DNA from: Candidatus Jettenia sp.
GTDB taxonomy: Bacteria; Planctomycetota; Brocadiia; Brocadiales; Brocadiaceae
Length of the DNA: 64,000 bases
Assembly (NCBI GenBank): GCA_021650895.1
Contig: CP091278.1
Location: 3,315,659 to 3,379,658, forward strand
Direction: 5' to 3'
Shown here: positions 45,866-53,987 of the stretch, piece by piece
Layout: each line of letters begins with the position of its first letter
Numbering within the stretch: position 1 is the first letter of the stretch
Program-made: the position numbers and the translations under genes
Notes under the pieces: generated by a model
What the model saw: the letters and a program-made list of their open reading frames with translations, nothing else
What the model was told of the DNA's origin: nothing
Databases searched by the model: none

Positions 45866-46422
45866 CACAAATCTCCTTTAGTAAAGAATATGTGTAAAAA
45901 TTAAAAACGCCTTTCCTCTGATTTCTCGGTACTAATTAAAGGGGCAAATCTTTTTGAATAATTTGACCACTACTTTTCCTTACAAAAGGTAATTTAATTT
46001 TTCTTTTAATGCTTCTAAACAATTGCATGTCTTTTATCATTTTTCTTTCTCTCAACAACGTTATGCACCAATCTTTCAAAACAGCCATAACGGATACTTA
46101 TTTAATCACTTTCACGATTATTGACTTTCTCACATTTCCCGTTCTGAACGTAATTCTTGATATTCCCATTTTGTCTTTTAAGATTATCATTGATAAGAAA
46201 TGAATATTCTTTTTGTCTATAGTTGTAAATACTTTACTGTTTGTTATGCTATAATCTCTCGTAATCTCTTTAAAAATTAAATAATTTCAAAAAATCATTT
46301 TATTTAAATTTACAAATAGCTAAAATTATTTTGCGGTAATTTAAGGAAGAAAAAATAAAAAGGATTAAAATAAATAGTTAAATCAAAATCGTTACAAAAG
46401 ATTGAAATATCTTATTTCCTTT
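45866..46422. other. AT-rich upstream region of the giant gene
   Basis: 557 bases, strongly AT-rich, no credible ORF. It contains the promoter region of the 43394-45865 gene, but I found no consensus -35/-10 pair and no riboswitch-like motif. The ORF 46009-46203 on the plus strand is low-complexity. Confidence 0.5.
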
Positions 46423-46908
46423 TCATATTTTCTTTTTCACCATTATTTTAATCTTTTTCTCTTCTCCTGCTTTCATCACTATCTTTCTTGTTACCTTCCT
46501 ATAGCCACTTTTCGTTACGACAATTGTATAGGTATCTTCCCTTAAATCAGCAAATTCGTAATACCCGATATCATTAGACGATATAGTTTTTGAGATATCA
46601 GTCTTTTCACCATGAAGCTTTAGAGTTGCCAATTTAACCGGTTTACTTTCGGCGTTTAAGACATATCCATAAATCTTACCCCTCTTAACCGATGCAATTG
46701 CAAATTGGCCGAATTTTGTAATTCCGGAAAACGTAACCGTATCCGGGGTAGCACTTACAGCAGATGAGAGTAATGTCCAGTTATTATCACTGTTACAATC
46801 GTGAATAAATAACTTGAGATTATCGGGAGTTGATAAGTCCTTTGGGGTTATGAAGCCGGAGTTACAAGCTAAACAGGCTGTATTCCCCGTCCAGAAACAA
46901 AAAAAGCC
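46423..46908 (-). pseudogene. Headless 3' fragment of a secreted regulatory-domain protein
   Basis: An open frame with no start codon. From 46908 it reads CFWTGNTACLACNSGFITPK, then FIHDCNSDNNWTLLSSAVSA, VTFSGITKFGQFAIASV, and ends with a carboxypeptidase-regulatory-like domain (KIYGYVLNAESKPVKLATLK, GYYEFADLREDTYTIVVTKSG, ...KKIKIMVKKKI). The annotated-style start at 46632 is only an internal TTG. The C-terminal module is paralogous to the end of the 36233-43375 protein (same YTIV..KSGYRK / YRII.EKDGYRK pattern). The frame enters directly from the terminator of the riboswitch at 46899-47043, so the 5' body of the gene appears deleted. Confidence 0.7.
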
Positions 46909-46952
46909 TTACTGCAAAGATATTTGTTAAAAACATCTTCGGCAGTAAGGCT
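46899..46952 (-). terminator. Terminator overlapping the c-di-GMP aptamer (expression platform)
   Basis: Read leftward, AGCCTTACTGC (46942-46952) pairs with GCAGTAAGGCT (46905-46915), with extra pairing AAGATGTTT/AAATATCTT inside, followed directly by seven T. The 5' arm is the same segment that would close the aptamer, so folding is mutually exclusive: ligand-bound RNA should read through, i.e. an ON switch. Confidence 0.75.
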
Positions 46953-47043
46953 ATCTTTCTGATATTTCTTATCTGGAGATGACTTGAGCTGAGATCCTAC
47001 ACTTTGCGCCCCCTGATCACTCAGGGTTTACCTTTATCGTGGT
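46937..47043 (-). ncRNA. Candidate c-di-GMP-I (GEMM) riboswitch aptamer
   Basis: Read leftward: AAAGGTAAACC, a stem CCCTGA-GTGA-TCAGGG (47011-47026) capped by a GNRA tetraloop, then GGGCGCAAAGTG (about 47000-47010) and later GATAGCCTTACTGCCG (~46939-46954). This order is that of the GEMM-I consensus (GGCAAACC, GNRA-capped stem, GGGACGCAAAGC, ..AGCC..GCCG), as in Vc2. The aptamer is followed by an overlapping terminator and preceded by a promoter. Its downstream gene is now only a fragment, 46423-46908. In Geobacter-type bacteria GEMM often controls large secreted or cytochrome genes, which fits. Identified by eye; a covariance-model search would decide. Confidence 0.75.
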
Positions 47044-47943
47044 ACTTTTACCGCAAAATTATTTTTACCACTAAATCATTTATTGAATTGTATGTCAAGG
47101 GAAAAACTAATTATTTTGAACAGCTCTCTTTTACTTCTTGTTTAATAAAATTTTTTTATCTTCTTGAGAAATAGGTATGTTGGTTTGATTATCTCTATTT
47201 GCCGGATAAGATGGGCATACGTAATTACTCAAGATAAGGTGCAAACCTGACCTGAGAGCTATCCAAAAAGACTATATTTTAAGGGTCATTGAGAATAAGC
47301 CAAAGCCAGGAGCAATCAAAGGAGAAGTAATCCTCCTTGTCTCCTTTAGAAACTTATCCTTACCTACAAGTTGGGTAGGGAGTGAAGGGAAAAGCGCGGT
47401 AAACCAAGAGGAACATGAAGGCCTGGGGATGCAAAATTTTGTATCTGTACTGAGCATGTTGAACGGATAAAAAGCAGAGAGAAAAAAACATGAAAAACCG
47501 TAATCATTGAGTTTTCAGAAAGAACTATCAGGCAATACAAGCATTATAAGAGAAGCGAAGCAGGTGATGATTCACATACACCCTTAATCCTCTATCAAAG
47601 GGTTAAGGAGTGCGTTCAGGAATCGACATGATTCCCCATTATGGGTTCAATTTGTACCTTGAACCCCTATCCTTTACATGGAGTTGATAGCTCATATTGT
47701 TCTCATAGTCTTAGCGCCAGGGAAATATTCCAAATTGAGGGTTCAGGTTATAAACCTGAACCCGCTTGAGAGTATATCCTCATTGCTCCCGGCAAGGCTA
47801 AAGCCTCGCCCTACATCGACCCCGTTTTTTCATGAGGAGAGACCGTAAAATTTTATGTCTCTCCTGCCAAAGGTAGTCTCATGTATAATTCATGTAACTA
47901 CCGAGTGAGAAAACAATGACCAGGAGTATTTCTGTGTAGTTGT
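46953..47943. other. Intergenic region beyond the riboswitch
   Basis: About 1 kb; its left end holds the aptamer and promoter. Further right, 47100-47720 shows no credible gene. At 47721-47765 is the repeat GGAAATATTCC...GGTTCAGGTTATAAACCTGAACC, also at 48771-48816. At 47790-47815 is a half unit GGCAAGGCTAAAGCC...CCCTAC. Short ORFs are not supported. Confidence 0.5.
47070..47098 (-). promoter_or_regulatory. Promoter driving the riboswitch
   Basis: On the minus strand TTGACA (47093-47098), 17-bp spacer, TTTAGT (47070-47075). The start should be near 47063, about 20 bases before the aptamer. Confidence 0.65.
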
Positions 47944-48177
47944 CTATAGGTGTGCAACTGGTATCGTCTCAGTTCTTTCAGGAAGCCGTTTCCCATTGGC
48001 AATCTCTTCGACTGCCTGTAATATTGTGGAATGATAATATCGGTAACCACACGTATCGCATACACCAACAGGAACATCTTCAAGCATAATAAAGCCAGTC
48101 TTATGCTTAAAGATCTCCTTTTTTATCAAACGCTCTTTTACAACACCTTCACAGTATTCACATGTATAACCGTACAT
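47944..48177 (-). CDS. YgiT/MqsA-type zinc-finger antitoxin
   Basis: A 77-residue protein with two CxxC pairs (CEYCEGVV at 6-9 and VCDTCGYRYY at ~39-42) that form the YgiT/MqsA N-terminal zinc finger, ending with the conserved LPERTETIPVAHL-like tail. It lacks the C-terminal HTH of full MqsA, as do many short YgiT antitoxins. It follows the DUF4258 gene by 90 bases in the same direction, the standard order toxin then antitoxin for this family. GAGGAG precedes the ATG. Confidence 0.88.
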   Translation of the reverse strand: MYGYTCEYCEGVVKERLIKKEIFKHKTGFIMLEDVPVGVCDTCGYRYYHSTILQAVEEIANGKRLPERTETIPVAHL

Positions 48178-48267
48178 TTTTTCTCCTCAATGCTCTATAT
48201 GTATGGACAAACGGAGTTTGTCCATGCCACCCTAACCCTGTATAAATAAAATCAATTTTCTATACAA

Positions 48268-48552
48268 TCAGGTAATTTTGTAAACCGTTATGATTAGGAA
48301 AACTCCTGTTTCCTTAAAACGACCCACTACTCCTATTATTGTAGAGCGATCCGTACCTGTTCCTTCTATCACAAATTTGACGCCACGAGGGTCATTTTTT
48401 TCTGTCTTTTTAATTTTACCACGTAAAATGGCACTTTCAATATCACAAATATCAAGGCTGTCCTCTGCCATTTCTTCTACAGCATGATACGTCATATCAT
48501 AGTTACCCGATCTCATGGTATCACGTATCTTTTCAATTGTTTGCCGAGGCAT
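48268..48552 (-). CDS. DUF4258-type toxin
   Basis: A 94-residue protein MPRQTIEKIRDTMRSGNYDM, then HAVEEMAEDSLDICDIESAIL, and a basic end. The pattern (TYHAVEEM with the conserved His, RG.I....NDPRG.KFVIEGTG, IIGVVGRF) is that of DUF4258, a RelE/BECR-like mRNase-type toxin partner of YgiT antitoxins. Of two possible starts I chose ATG 48552, which has GGAG nine bases upstream; the longer frame to 48606 starts without a site. The pair lies in a repeat-rich stretch, as expected for a mobile toxin-antitoxin module. Catalysis not shown. Confidence 0.82.
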   Translation of the reverse strand: MPRQTIEKIRDTMRSGNYDMTYHAVEEMAEDSLDICDIESAILRGKIKKTEKNDPRGVKFVIEGTGTDRSTIIGVVGRFKETGVFLIITVYKIT

Positions 48553-49140
48553 TATTACGACTCCAATCTCCTGTATGCTAATCCTTGTACCACAATCAAG
48601 CTCCATCGGAGCGGCATGGTGTTTTTGTGTTAAGGTTACATACCGCTCTGATGGAGCTAAGGTTTTGTATATCGTATGTTTCTATAAACATTCCACCCCT
48701 ATGGGGTTGTTTTTCAAAAAACCCTCTTGCATGGTCGATAGCTCATAGCTTTTTCGTGGTTAAACACATAGGGAAATATTCCAAATTGAGGGTTCAGGTT
48801 ATAAACCTGAACCCGCCCTGGGGTTTTTAGATAACTCCAGACCGGGTGGCACGGACAAAGTCGTTTGTCCGTGCTTATTGCTTATTTACCTACGTACATG
48901 GATATGGATTACAAAACACTGACAAACAGAGTTTGTCAGTGCCACCCCAGGAACCGGCTTACAGAGTATGAAATCTCTCTTCTTATGATTCTAGACCTAA
49001 ATTAAGGTTTTGGGATGACCTCTAGTCAAATACATATAGTTTTAGAAATTTAATCGCCAGAGCAGGCTTAAAATCAGGGGGTTCTCCAAAAACTTTTTGA
49101 AAAATAGATTTTTTGGCTATAATTATTGTTTTTATTGAGA
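48553..49140. repeat. Repeat-rich region upstream of the toxin gene
   Basis: Holds GGAAATATTCC...AACCTGAACCC (48771-48816, copy of 47721-47765), GGGTGGCACGGACAAAGTCG / inverted (48844-48873), and CTGACAAACAGAGTTTGTCAG (48919-48949). The related GGACAAACGGAGTTTGTCC lies on the other side of the antitoxin gene at 48204-48232. At 48999-49026 is the 27-base segment shared with 19731-19757. No gene. Confidence 0.65.
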
Positions 49141-49404
49141 TCAGGATATCTCTAATATCTCTATTTTCACACGGTAGCCAAGTTTATGGAGATAGTCGCA
49201 ACAATCGTCCCAATACAGACCAAATTCGCGGACATCGGCAAGCCCTATCCGCGCGGTGATGTCTCTTAAAAGCTCAAAATACTGATCTTCAAAATCAGCT
49301 TCTCTCATCATATCCTCTGCCCAACTTATAAGATTTGATGTGTCTATTCTTCTATTGATATAATCTATCAGCATATTTACAAGCATTTCTCTGGTTACAA
49401 TCAT
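49141..49404 (-). CDS. Hypothetical protein, second gene of a small pair
   Basis: An 87-residue acidic protein (MIVTREMLVNMLIDYINRRI, then WAEDMMREADFEDQYFELLR). I recognise no family. The frame could start at 49422, but GGGAG lies nine bases before the ATG at 49404, overlapping the end of the upstream gene, which I prefer. The tight coupling to the 49409-49660 gene (stop TAA, then GGAC, then ATG) suggests one operon, possibly an uncharacterised toxin-antitoxin-like pair. That is inference from size and coupling only. Confidence 0.6.
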   Translation of the reverse strand: MIVTREMLVNMLIDYINRRIDTSNLISWAEDMMREADFEDQYFELLRDITARIGLADVREFGLYWDDCCDYLHKLGYRVKIEILEIS

Positions 49405-49408
49405 GTCC

Positions 49409-49660
49409 TTATTCTCCCACATTTTTATGGCCCTCGTCTATAGGAGTTTTTTCGTGAATTTCCATTAACTGATCTATGTCATTATAAATTTCCTGGTAAA
49501 ACCTGATAGTCTCTTCGCTGGCATTCACCTCTTTAACGTATCGCGCCCTTCTTCCATGCCTGCCTTTTACCTCAAGCCAGTATTTTCTACCACCATTATT
49601 GAGTTCCTCCCAATGAGGAAATTTTCTTTCATTTAATTGTCTTCTGTCTTCAATACTCAT
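49409..49660 (-). CDS. Hypothetical protein, first gene of a small pair
   Basis: An 83-residue basic protein: FPHWEELNNGGRKYWLEVKG, RHGRRARYVKEV, then RFYQEIYNDIDQLMEIHEK. I recall the pattern 'W.EL.nGGR.Yw..v.Grhg..ARYvKeVd..E.t..F.QEIYd' from many uncharacterised small proteins of anaerobes, without assigned function. Its stop codon is followed four bases later by the start of the next gene. A MITE remnant (49681-49735) lies directly upstream. Confidence 0.65.
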   Translation of the reverse strand: MSIEDRRQLNERKFPHWEELNNGGRKYWLEVKGRHGRRARYVKEVNASEETIRFYQEIYNDIDQLMEIHEKTPIDEGHKNVGE

Positions 49661-49680
49661 TATGATTTGTCTAAAAGAAA

Positions 49681-49735
49681 GTAGTTACTCAAAATACTGT
49701 TGGATTATCGGTTTTACACCGTATTTTGAGTAGGT
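49681..49735. mobile_element. MITE-like element, internally deleted copy
   Basis: GTAGTTACTCAAAATACTGTT at the left and CACCGTATTTTGAGTAGGTA at the right, joined with the middle ~100 bases missing. Same family as 31410-31563. Confidence 0.8.
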
Positions 49736-49810
49736 ATAAAAGAAAGTATATCCGGTGTGTAAATCGTTGAATATCAAACAAAAATAATTTTACCAGATTA
49801 TCATACATTT

Positions 49811-50491
49811 TCAAACAGATATGGCCTTGCCTGATCTGAGGAAGATGAGTTTGAACTCAGGGTTGCCTCTGTTAAGACATCGCTTTACCGCCTCGGTATA
49901 GACTTCTTTTTGATGGCGGTATTTACCTAACTTCTCTGCAAACTGATCGCCGGTACGAATGTTCTTCCCACTATTACTCGCAAAAGAAGCCGATTCTGCA
50001 AGGGAAAGGTCTGTTGTCTTCATCGTGTCCGTCTTGTACTCAGCAACAATGATACGGTTATCTATCTTATAGAGGATATCGATTTTTCCTCTCATAATTT
50101 GTCCATTCCACGGAAGTAAGAAGGGTACTTCCCTCCCAAGAATTTCTGCATTTTGCAACTCCCTGTATGCCTCTGAATCAATAAAATCCAAAAGTATTTT
50201 AAATGTCTCTGCTTTTATAAACGTCAGGTCCCGGGCCTGTATCGTATACAGAGATTTTGTAACCATCCCTTCATATATTTCCGGAGAGGAAAAGAATGAA
50301 GGGTTGATATAAACCTTAGAACGCTCTTCTTCAGGAACAGAAATAGAAGTTGATGTATGTATCAGATTCGTTGACATAACTCTTGCATCCTCATTTTGCG
50401 TGGTGAACACCCATCTCATAGTGGATTCTATCAATCTACAGAGTTCTTCTTTCGCCCGTGAAAATCCCATCTCTCCAATACATAATGGCAC
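49811..50491 (-). CDS. AddA-like helicase-nuclease, 3' part after frameshift
   Basis: Continuation of the 50431-53796 gene after a one-base shift. The frame carries the PD-(D/E)XK nuclease of AddA/RecB-type enzymes: GKIDILYKIDNRIIVAEYKTD (Asp and the Glu-x-Lys), then the helical end with QFAEKLGKYRHQKEVY and FKLIFLRSGK. The first ~15 residues of the frame (MPLCIGEMGF) are shadow coding. Restored reading would be HYVLERWDF then SRAKEELCRL, needing one more T in the four-T run at 50461-50464 (read on the minus strand). With it, a ~1320-residue AddA-like protein results. Either a real null allele or a homopolymer error. Confidence 0.8.
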   Translation of the reverse strand: MPLCIGEMGFSRAKEELCRLIESTMRWVFTTQNEDARVMSTNLIHTSTSISVPEEERSKVYINPSFFSSPEIYEGMVTKSLYTIQARDLTFIKAETFKILLDFIDSEAYRELQNAEILGREVPFLLPWNGQIMRGKIDILYKIDNRIIVAEYKTDTMKTTDLSLAESASFASNSGKNIRTGDQFAEKLGKYRHQKEVYTEAVKRCLNRGNPEFKLIFLRSGKAISV

Positions 50492-53400
50492 ACGGAGCCA
50501 ATTAGCATAGCATTTAAATGGTCTTCAACAATCTTTCCGACTCTGTCACTGAAAGCAGAATTGGTTTCCTGGTAAATCATTCCTTCCTTAGAAAGAGAAG
50601 TTGGAGAGATAAAGATGGGGATTTGTTTTATCTCATCCATTGCCTGTTTACGCTTTTTCCATATTTCCACCCAGGATGCCCAATCGGCATTCCACTTTTT
50701 CCCTTTTTGGGCTTTTGAGGGACGACGTATGCCGTCGAATTTGAAATGTTCTACAAAAATCTCTGTATTTCCTAAAGAGATTTTTTTTCTCCTGGAGGAA
50801 TTGTTTTTTAATCCTCCTTGATTCCCCTTTAGAAAAGGGGAAGAATTCTCTTTGTTCTCCCTGAGAAAAGAGGAAATTTCCGGCGTTTTTGTAGAAGGTG
50901 ATGAAGGGCTATTTTCTGAATCTGCGGGCAAGCTGCTACTGCTCGTAACTATTTCGTTATCAAACTCAATACCTGCGGGTTCCTTCATCGATTGTGTAAT
51001 CAGTCCCATATAGGATCTATCGTCGTACTTCAATAAACCGGTAAGGATGAGTCGTTCCTTTGCCCTGGTCATTGCCACATAGAGGATTCGTTTCTCTTCT
51101 TCCCATGAACGGTCATTCAACTTCTTTTCAATAAGAATACTGTGCAGATTCCTTACTTGCCGGTCCCCTCTGCCGATCACTATGCCCGTTGTAGATGTAG
51201 ACCAATCGAATACTGCCGGACCCAGGACTTCATTATCATTTCTTACTTCACCATGTAAGTTACCCAGGATTACGATAGGAAATTCTAACCCCTTCGATTT
51301 ATGGATTGTCAGGATTTTCACAACATCCAGCGTCTCATCAGAAAGAGGACTCTCTCCCTCTTCCTTCGCCTCCTTTATTCGCCGGGTTATACGATCGATG
51401 AAGGTTTTCAAAGAAATCGTCTCAGATTGTTCCTGATCGCATGCCATCTGGTAGAGTTTCCGGAGGTTAGCCAGCTTCTGTTCGCCGTGCCATGCAGAGG
51501 CGGTAATCTCGGCAATATGGGTATTGTCCATAATCTCGTCAATAAGCTGAGAAACGGGAAGTATACCTGCACGAGCATGGAATTTTCTAAGAAGATCATA
51601 AAACTCTTTTACTATGGGTATAAAATCGGGTTGATTCAGGGTTTTGTCATTTTCTTTTAATCCCCCTTGATCCCCCTTTAGAAAAGGGGGAGGATTTGTT
51701 TGATTTTCCTTGAGAGAAGGGGGAGAACTCTCTTGATCCTCTTTTGAAAAAGAGAAGGAATTCCCTTTATCTTCCTCCAGAAAAGCGAGAAAAGAATTAT
51801 TTTCATCCCTCTGTATCGGTCCGTGCCCATTCAGAATTTCATCTGAGATGTCTTTGCGGTAATCGAACAAATTGTGTATACGAAGTTTATATATCTCACG
51901 GTCGGTTAAGCCTACCATAGGTGAACGCAGCACACCTGCCAGGGCAATCGTATCGTAAGGGTTTTCTATGATACGGAGGAGATTCATAAAATCGAGAATT
52001 TCCTGAGTGGTATAGAAGTATTTTTCACCTTCTACAAGGTAAGGAATACCGTATCGTTTAAAGGCCTCAATATACGGCCTTACCTGGGTAAATGCACGCA
52101 GAAGCAAGGCAACATCCTTGTATCGAAGCTTTCGCAGTTTATTCTCTGCCAATTCATCCCTTATAGCTTCATTATTTACTTGTTTTATTATCCATCGTGC
52201 AATCCACTCGGCCTCAGCCTCCCTCGATTCATCGGCTTTCATCTCCTTCCCTTCATTATCAGACACAAGGATGATCTCAACTGTTTGTGAGGGATGGACC
52301 TTTGGTCTATTGGCATGGATGGGAATATAACAGGGTTGCAAGCCAGGCCGTTCTATCATGATTCTTCCATCAAACAACTGGTTTATTACATCAATGATAC
52401 CACCATGACTTCTAAAATTTTCCTGTAATTTTAAAACCTCGTTCGGCCCGCAAATCTGTTTTACTACCTGTTCATAGGCCTCAATATCTGCCCTGCGGAA
52501 GGAATAAATGGATTGTTTGGGATCGCCAACAATAAAAAGCTTTCCCGGCTCAAGGACTACCTCACGGGCTTCCTTGCTATAGTTTCCCGATACCTCCGAA
52601 AGAAAAAGAACAATCTCGTACTGAACAGGGTCGGTATCCTGAAACTCATCCACGAGTATAGCCTTGAACTCAGATTTCAGTCTATCCCGAATAAAACGGT
52701 ATTCACTATTCAGGAGTAAATCTCTGGTTAAGGTAAGAAGACCATCAAAAGAGACATACCCCTGTGATATATACGTTTGCCGAAAAGCCTTTGCAAAAGG
52801 GATGATGAGGTCTAATATGACCTTTATAAACTCATCATCAACAGTTTTTAACTTCTTTAATAGATTATGACTCTCTTTTACCAGCGCCTGCGCTATTTCA
52901 AATCCTCCATTTATCCATCCCGCCTTTGCCTCGGAAGCTTTCTTATCAAGGTCGTACTCCAGGTTGTTCAAGTGGCGAACACCTTCTTTCTTTATTGTAT
53001 CAAGAATCTTTAATAATTCCTGTAACCGTGAAAGAAGGTTGTTCTTTGGTTTTTCACAGGAAGGGATAATTTTGTTAATTTCATTCCGTAAAGGATCTAG
53101 TATCGTATGGTACCATTCATCATTAGACCTCGACGTGAGAGAGTTGAAAGGGATAGTAAACCCTGACAAGCGTTTTGCTAATTCCTTAAGCGATCCAAGG
53201 TCTAATCGCTTGAGTACATATTTCCAGATATTTGCATGAGGGGAAGCGAGGATAAGCTCTGTATCCAGCCACCGTGTCCATTCTTTATCAAATAATTCAT
53301 CAAAGACATCCCCTTCGTCCACTACGAACCCGGGCACTACACCTGATTCAACAGGATACAGGCGCAGGATATAGGCGGCAAAGCTGTGAATCGTTCCAAT

Positions 53401-53796
53401 AACGGCTTTATCCATGTCCTCAAGGGATTTCCTTGCGCGACGTTCAATTTCACGATACGTTACCTGATAGGTATCACGGATGTGAGCCAGAAACGCTTCT
53501 CCTTTCATCTTCTCATCTTCTGAGGCATTTCCCTTGATAACAGCGACAATCTTTTCCAGTTCTCCCAGCAATCTCATCTTTATATCGCTGGCAGCCTTCT
53601 CGGTAAACGTCATGGCAACTAGTTTTTGGATAGGGCTTTCTTCTGTTTGAAGCCTTTTGTGGCCTAAAAGCACGTGCAATATCCGATTTACCAGAAGTGT
53701 AGTCTTGCCAGTTCCTGCACCAGCCGTCACAACTATATTTCTCTCCTGTTCGAATACCGCAAGTTTTCTTGTAGCATCATCGATAGGCTTTTGCAT
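50431..53796 (-). CDS. AddA/UvrD-like DNA helicase-nuclease, 5' part
   Basis: 1121 residues of a superfamily-1A helicase of the AddA/RecB type for double-strand break repair. Walker A TAGAGTGKTTLL (residues 24-35), FTEKAASDIK, motif II ILVDEFQDTD, FIVGDPKQSIYSFRRA, QENFRS, TIHKSKGLEFP and YVAMTRAKERL are intact. Two segments are foreign: residues ~664-714 (runs of NSFSFSKEDQE, SSPPSLKENQT, NPPPFLKGDQGG) and ~960-996 (ISSFLRENKE, NSSPFLKGNQGG). Both are translations of the palindromic CCCCCTTT/AAAGGGGG repeats, the first expanded to four tandem units. The true C-terminal nuclease lies in another frame after a one-base deletion near 50461, so this ORF ends in junk. No AddB partner gene is in the window. 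Confidence 0.86.
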   Translation of the reverse strand: MQKPIDDATRKLAVFEQERNIVVTAGAGTGKTTLLVNRILHVLLGHKRLQTEESPIQKLVAMTFTEKAASDIKMRLLGELEKIVAVIKGNASEDEKMKGEAFLAHIRDTYQVTYREIERRARKSLEDMDKAVIGTIHSFAAYILRLYPVESGVVPGFVVDEGDVFDELFDKEWTRWLDTELILASPHANIWKYVLKRLDLGSLKELAKRLSGFTIPFNSLTSRSNDEWYHTILDPLRNEINKIIPSCEKPKNNLLSRLQELLKILDTIKKEGVRHLNNLEYDLDKKASEAKAGWINGGFEIAQALVKESHNLLKKLKTVDDEFIKVILDLIIPFAKAFRQTYISQGYVSFDGLLTLTRDLLLNSEYRFIRDRLKSEFKAILVDEFQDTDPVQYEIVLFLSEVSGNYSKEAREVVLEPGKLFIVGDPKQSIYSFRRADIEAYEQVVKQICGPNEVLKLQENFRSHGGIIDVINQLFDGRIMIERPGLQPCYIPIHANRPKVHPSQTVEIILVSDNEGKEMKADESREAEAEWIARWIIKQVNNEAIRDELAENKLRKLRYKDVALLLRAFTQVRPYIEAFKRYGIPYLVEGEKYFYTTQEILDFMNLLRIIENPYDTIALAGVLRSPMVGLTDREIYKLRIHNLFDYRKDISDEILNGHGPIQRDENNSFLAFLEEDKGNSFSFSKEDQESSPPSLKENQTNPPPFLKGDQGGLKENDKTLNQPDFIPIVKEFYDLLRKFHARAGILPVSQLIDEIMDNTHIAEITASAWHGEQKLANLRKLYQMACDQEQSETISLKTFIDRITRRIKEAKEEGESPLSDETLDVVKILTIHKSKGLEFPIVILGNLHGEVRNDNEVLGPAVFDWSTSTTGIVIGRGDRQVRNLHSILIEKKLNDRSWEEEKRILYVAMTRAKERLILTGLLKYDDRSYMGLITQSMKEPAGIEFDNEIVTSSSSLPADSENSPSSPSTKTPEISSFLRENKENSSPFLKGNQGGLKNNSSRRKKISLGNTEIFVEHFKFDGIRRPSKAQKGKKWNADWASWVEIWKKRKQAMDEIKQIPIFISPTSLSKEGMIYQETNSAFSDRVGKIVEDHLNAMLIGSVCHYVLERWDFHGRKKNSVD
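50807..50915. repeat. In-frame palindromic repeat inside the AddA-like gene (unit 2)
   Basis: AATCCTCCTTGATTCCCC ... AAAAGGGGAAGAATTC with a degenerate neighbour unit. Coding-strand translation: ISSFLRENKE, NSSPFLKGNQGGLK. Confidence 0.7.
51655..51805. repeat. In-frame palindromic repeats inside the AddA-like gene (unit 1, expanded)
   Basis: TTAATCCCCCTTGATCCCCC TTTAGAAAAGGGGG followed by three degenerate ~33-base units. Translation: NSFLAFLEEDKG, NSFSFSKEDQE, SSPPSLKENQT, NPPPFLKGDQGG. Period of 11-12 codons. Confidence 0.7.
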
Positions 53797-53987
53797 GATA
53801 GTGTATTGCTCTATAAAAGATTTTTCTTCCGTTACATGAGGCGAGGATAAATTTGTAAAGATGCAAACCTAAAGGTTTGCCCTACGTTTGAGCTTTATAG
53901 TTAATAATACAATTTTTTATTTGAAATATCAGGATAATTTTAAATAATGACAATAGGATATGTCCATAGAATAAGGAGGTAAAATTT

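Noticed and set aside
46423-46632. Complete 69-residue protein
   Set aside because: The start is an internal TTG; reading is open far upstream with matching domain sequence, so it is the tail of a larger lost gene.
50431-50491. Programmed frameshift in the AddA-like gene
   Set aside because: The four-T run is not a usual slippery heptamer and no stimulating hairpin or internal Shine-Dalgarno is evident; a simple one-base loss explains it better.
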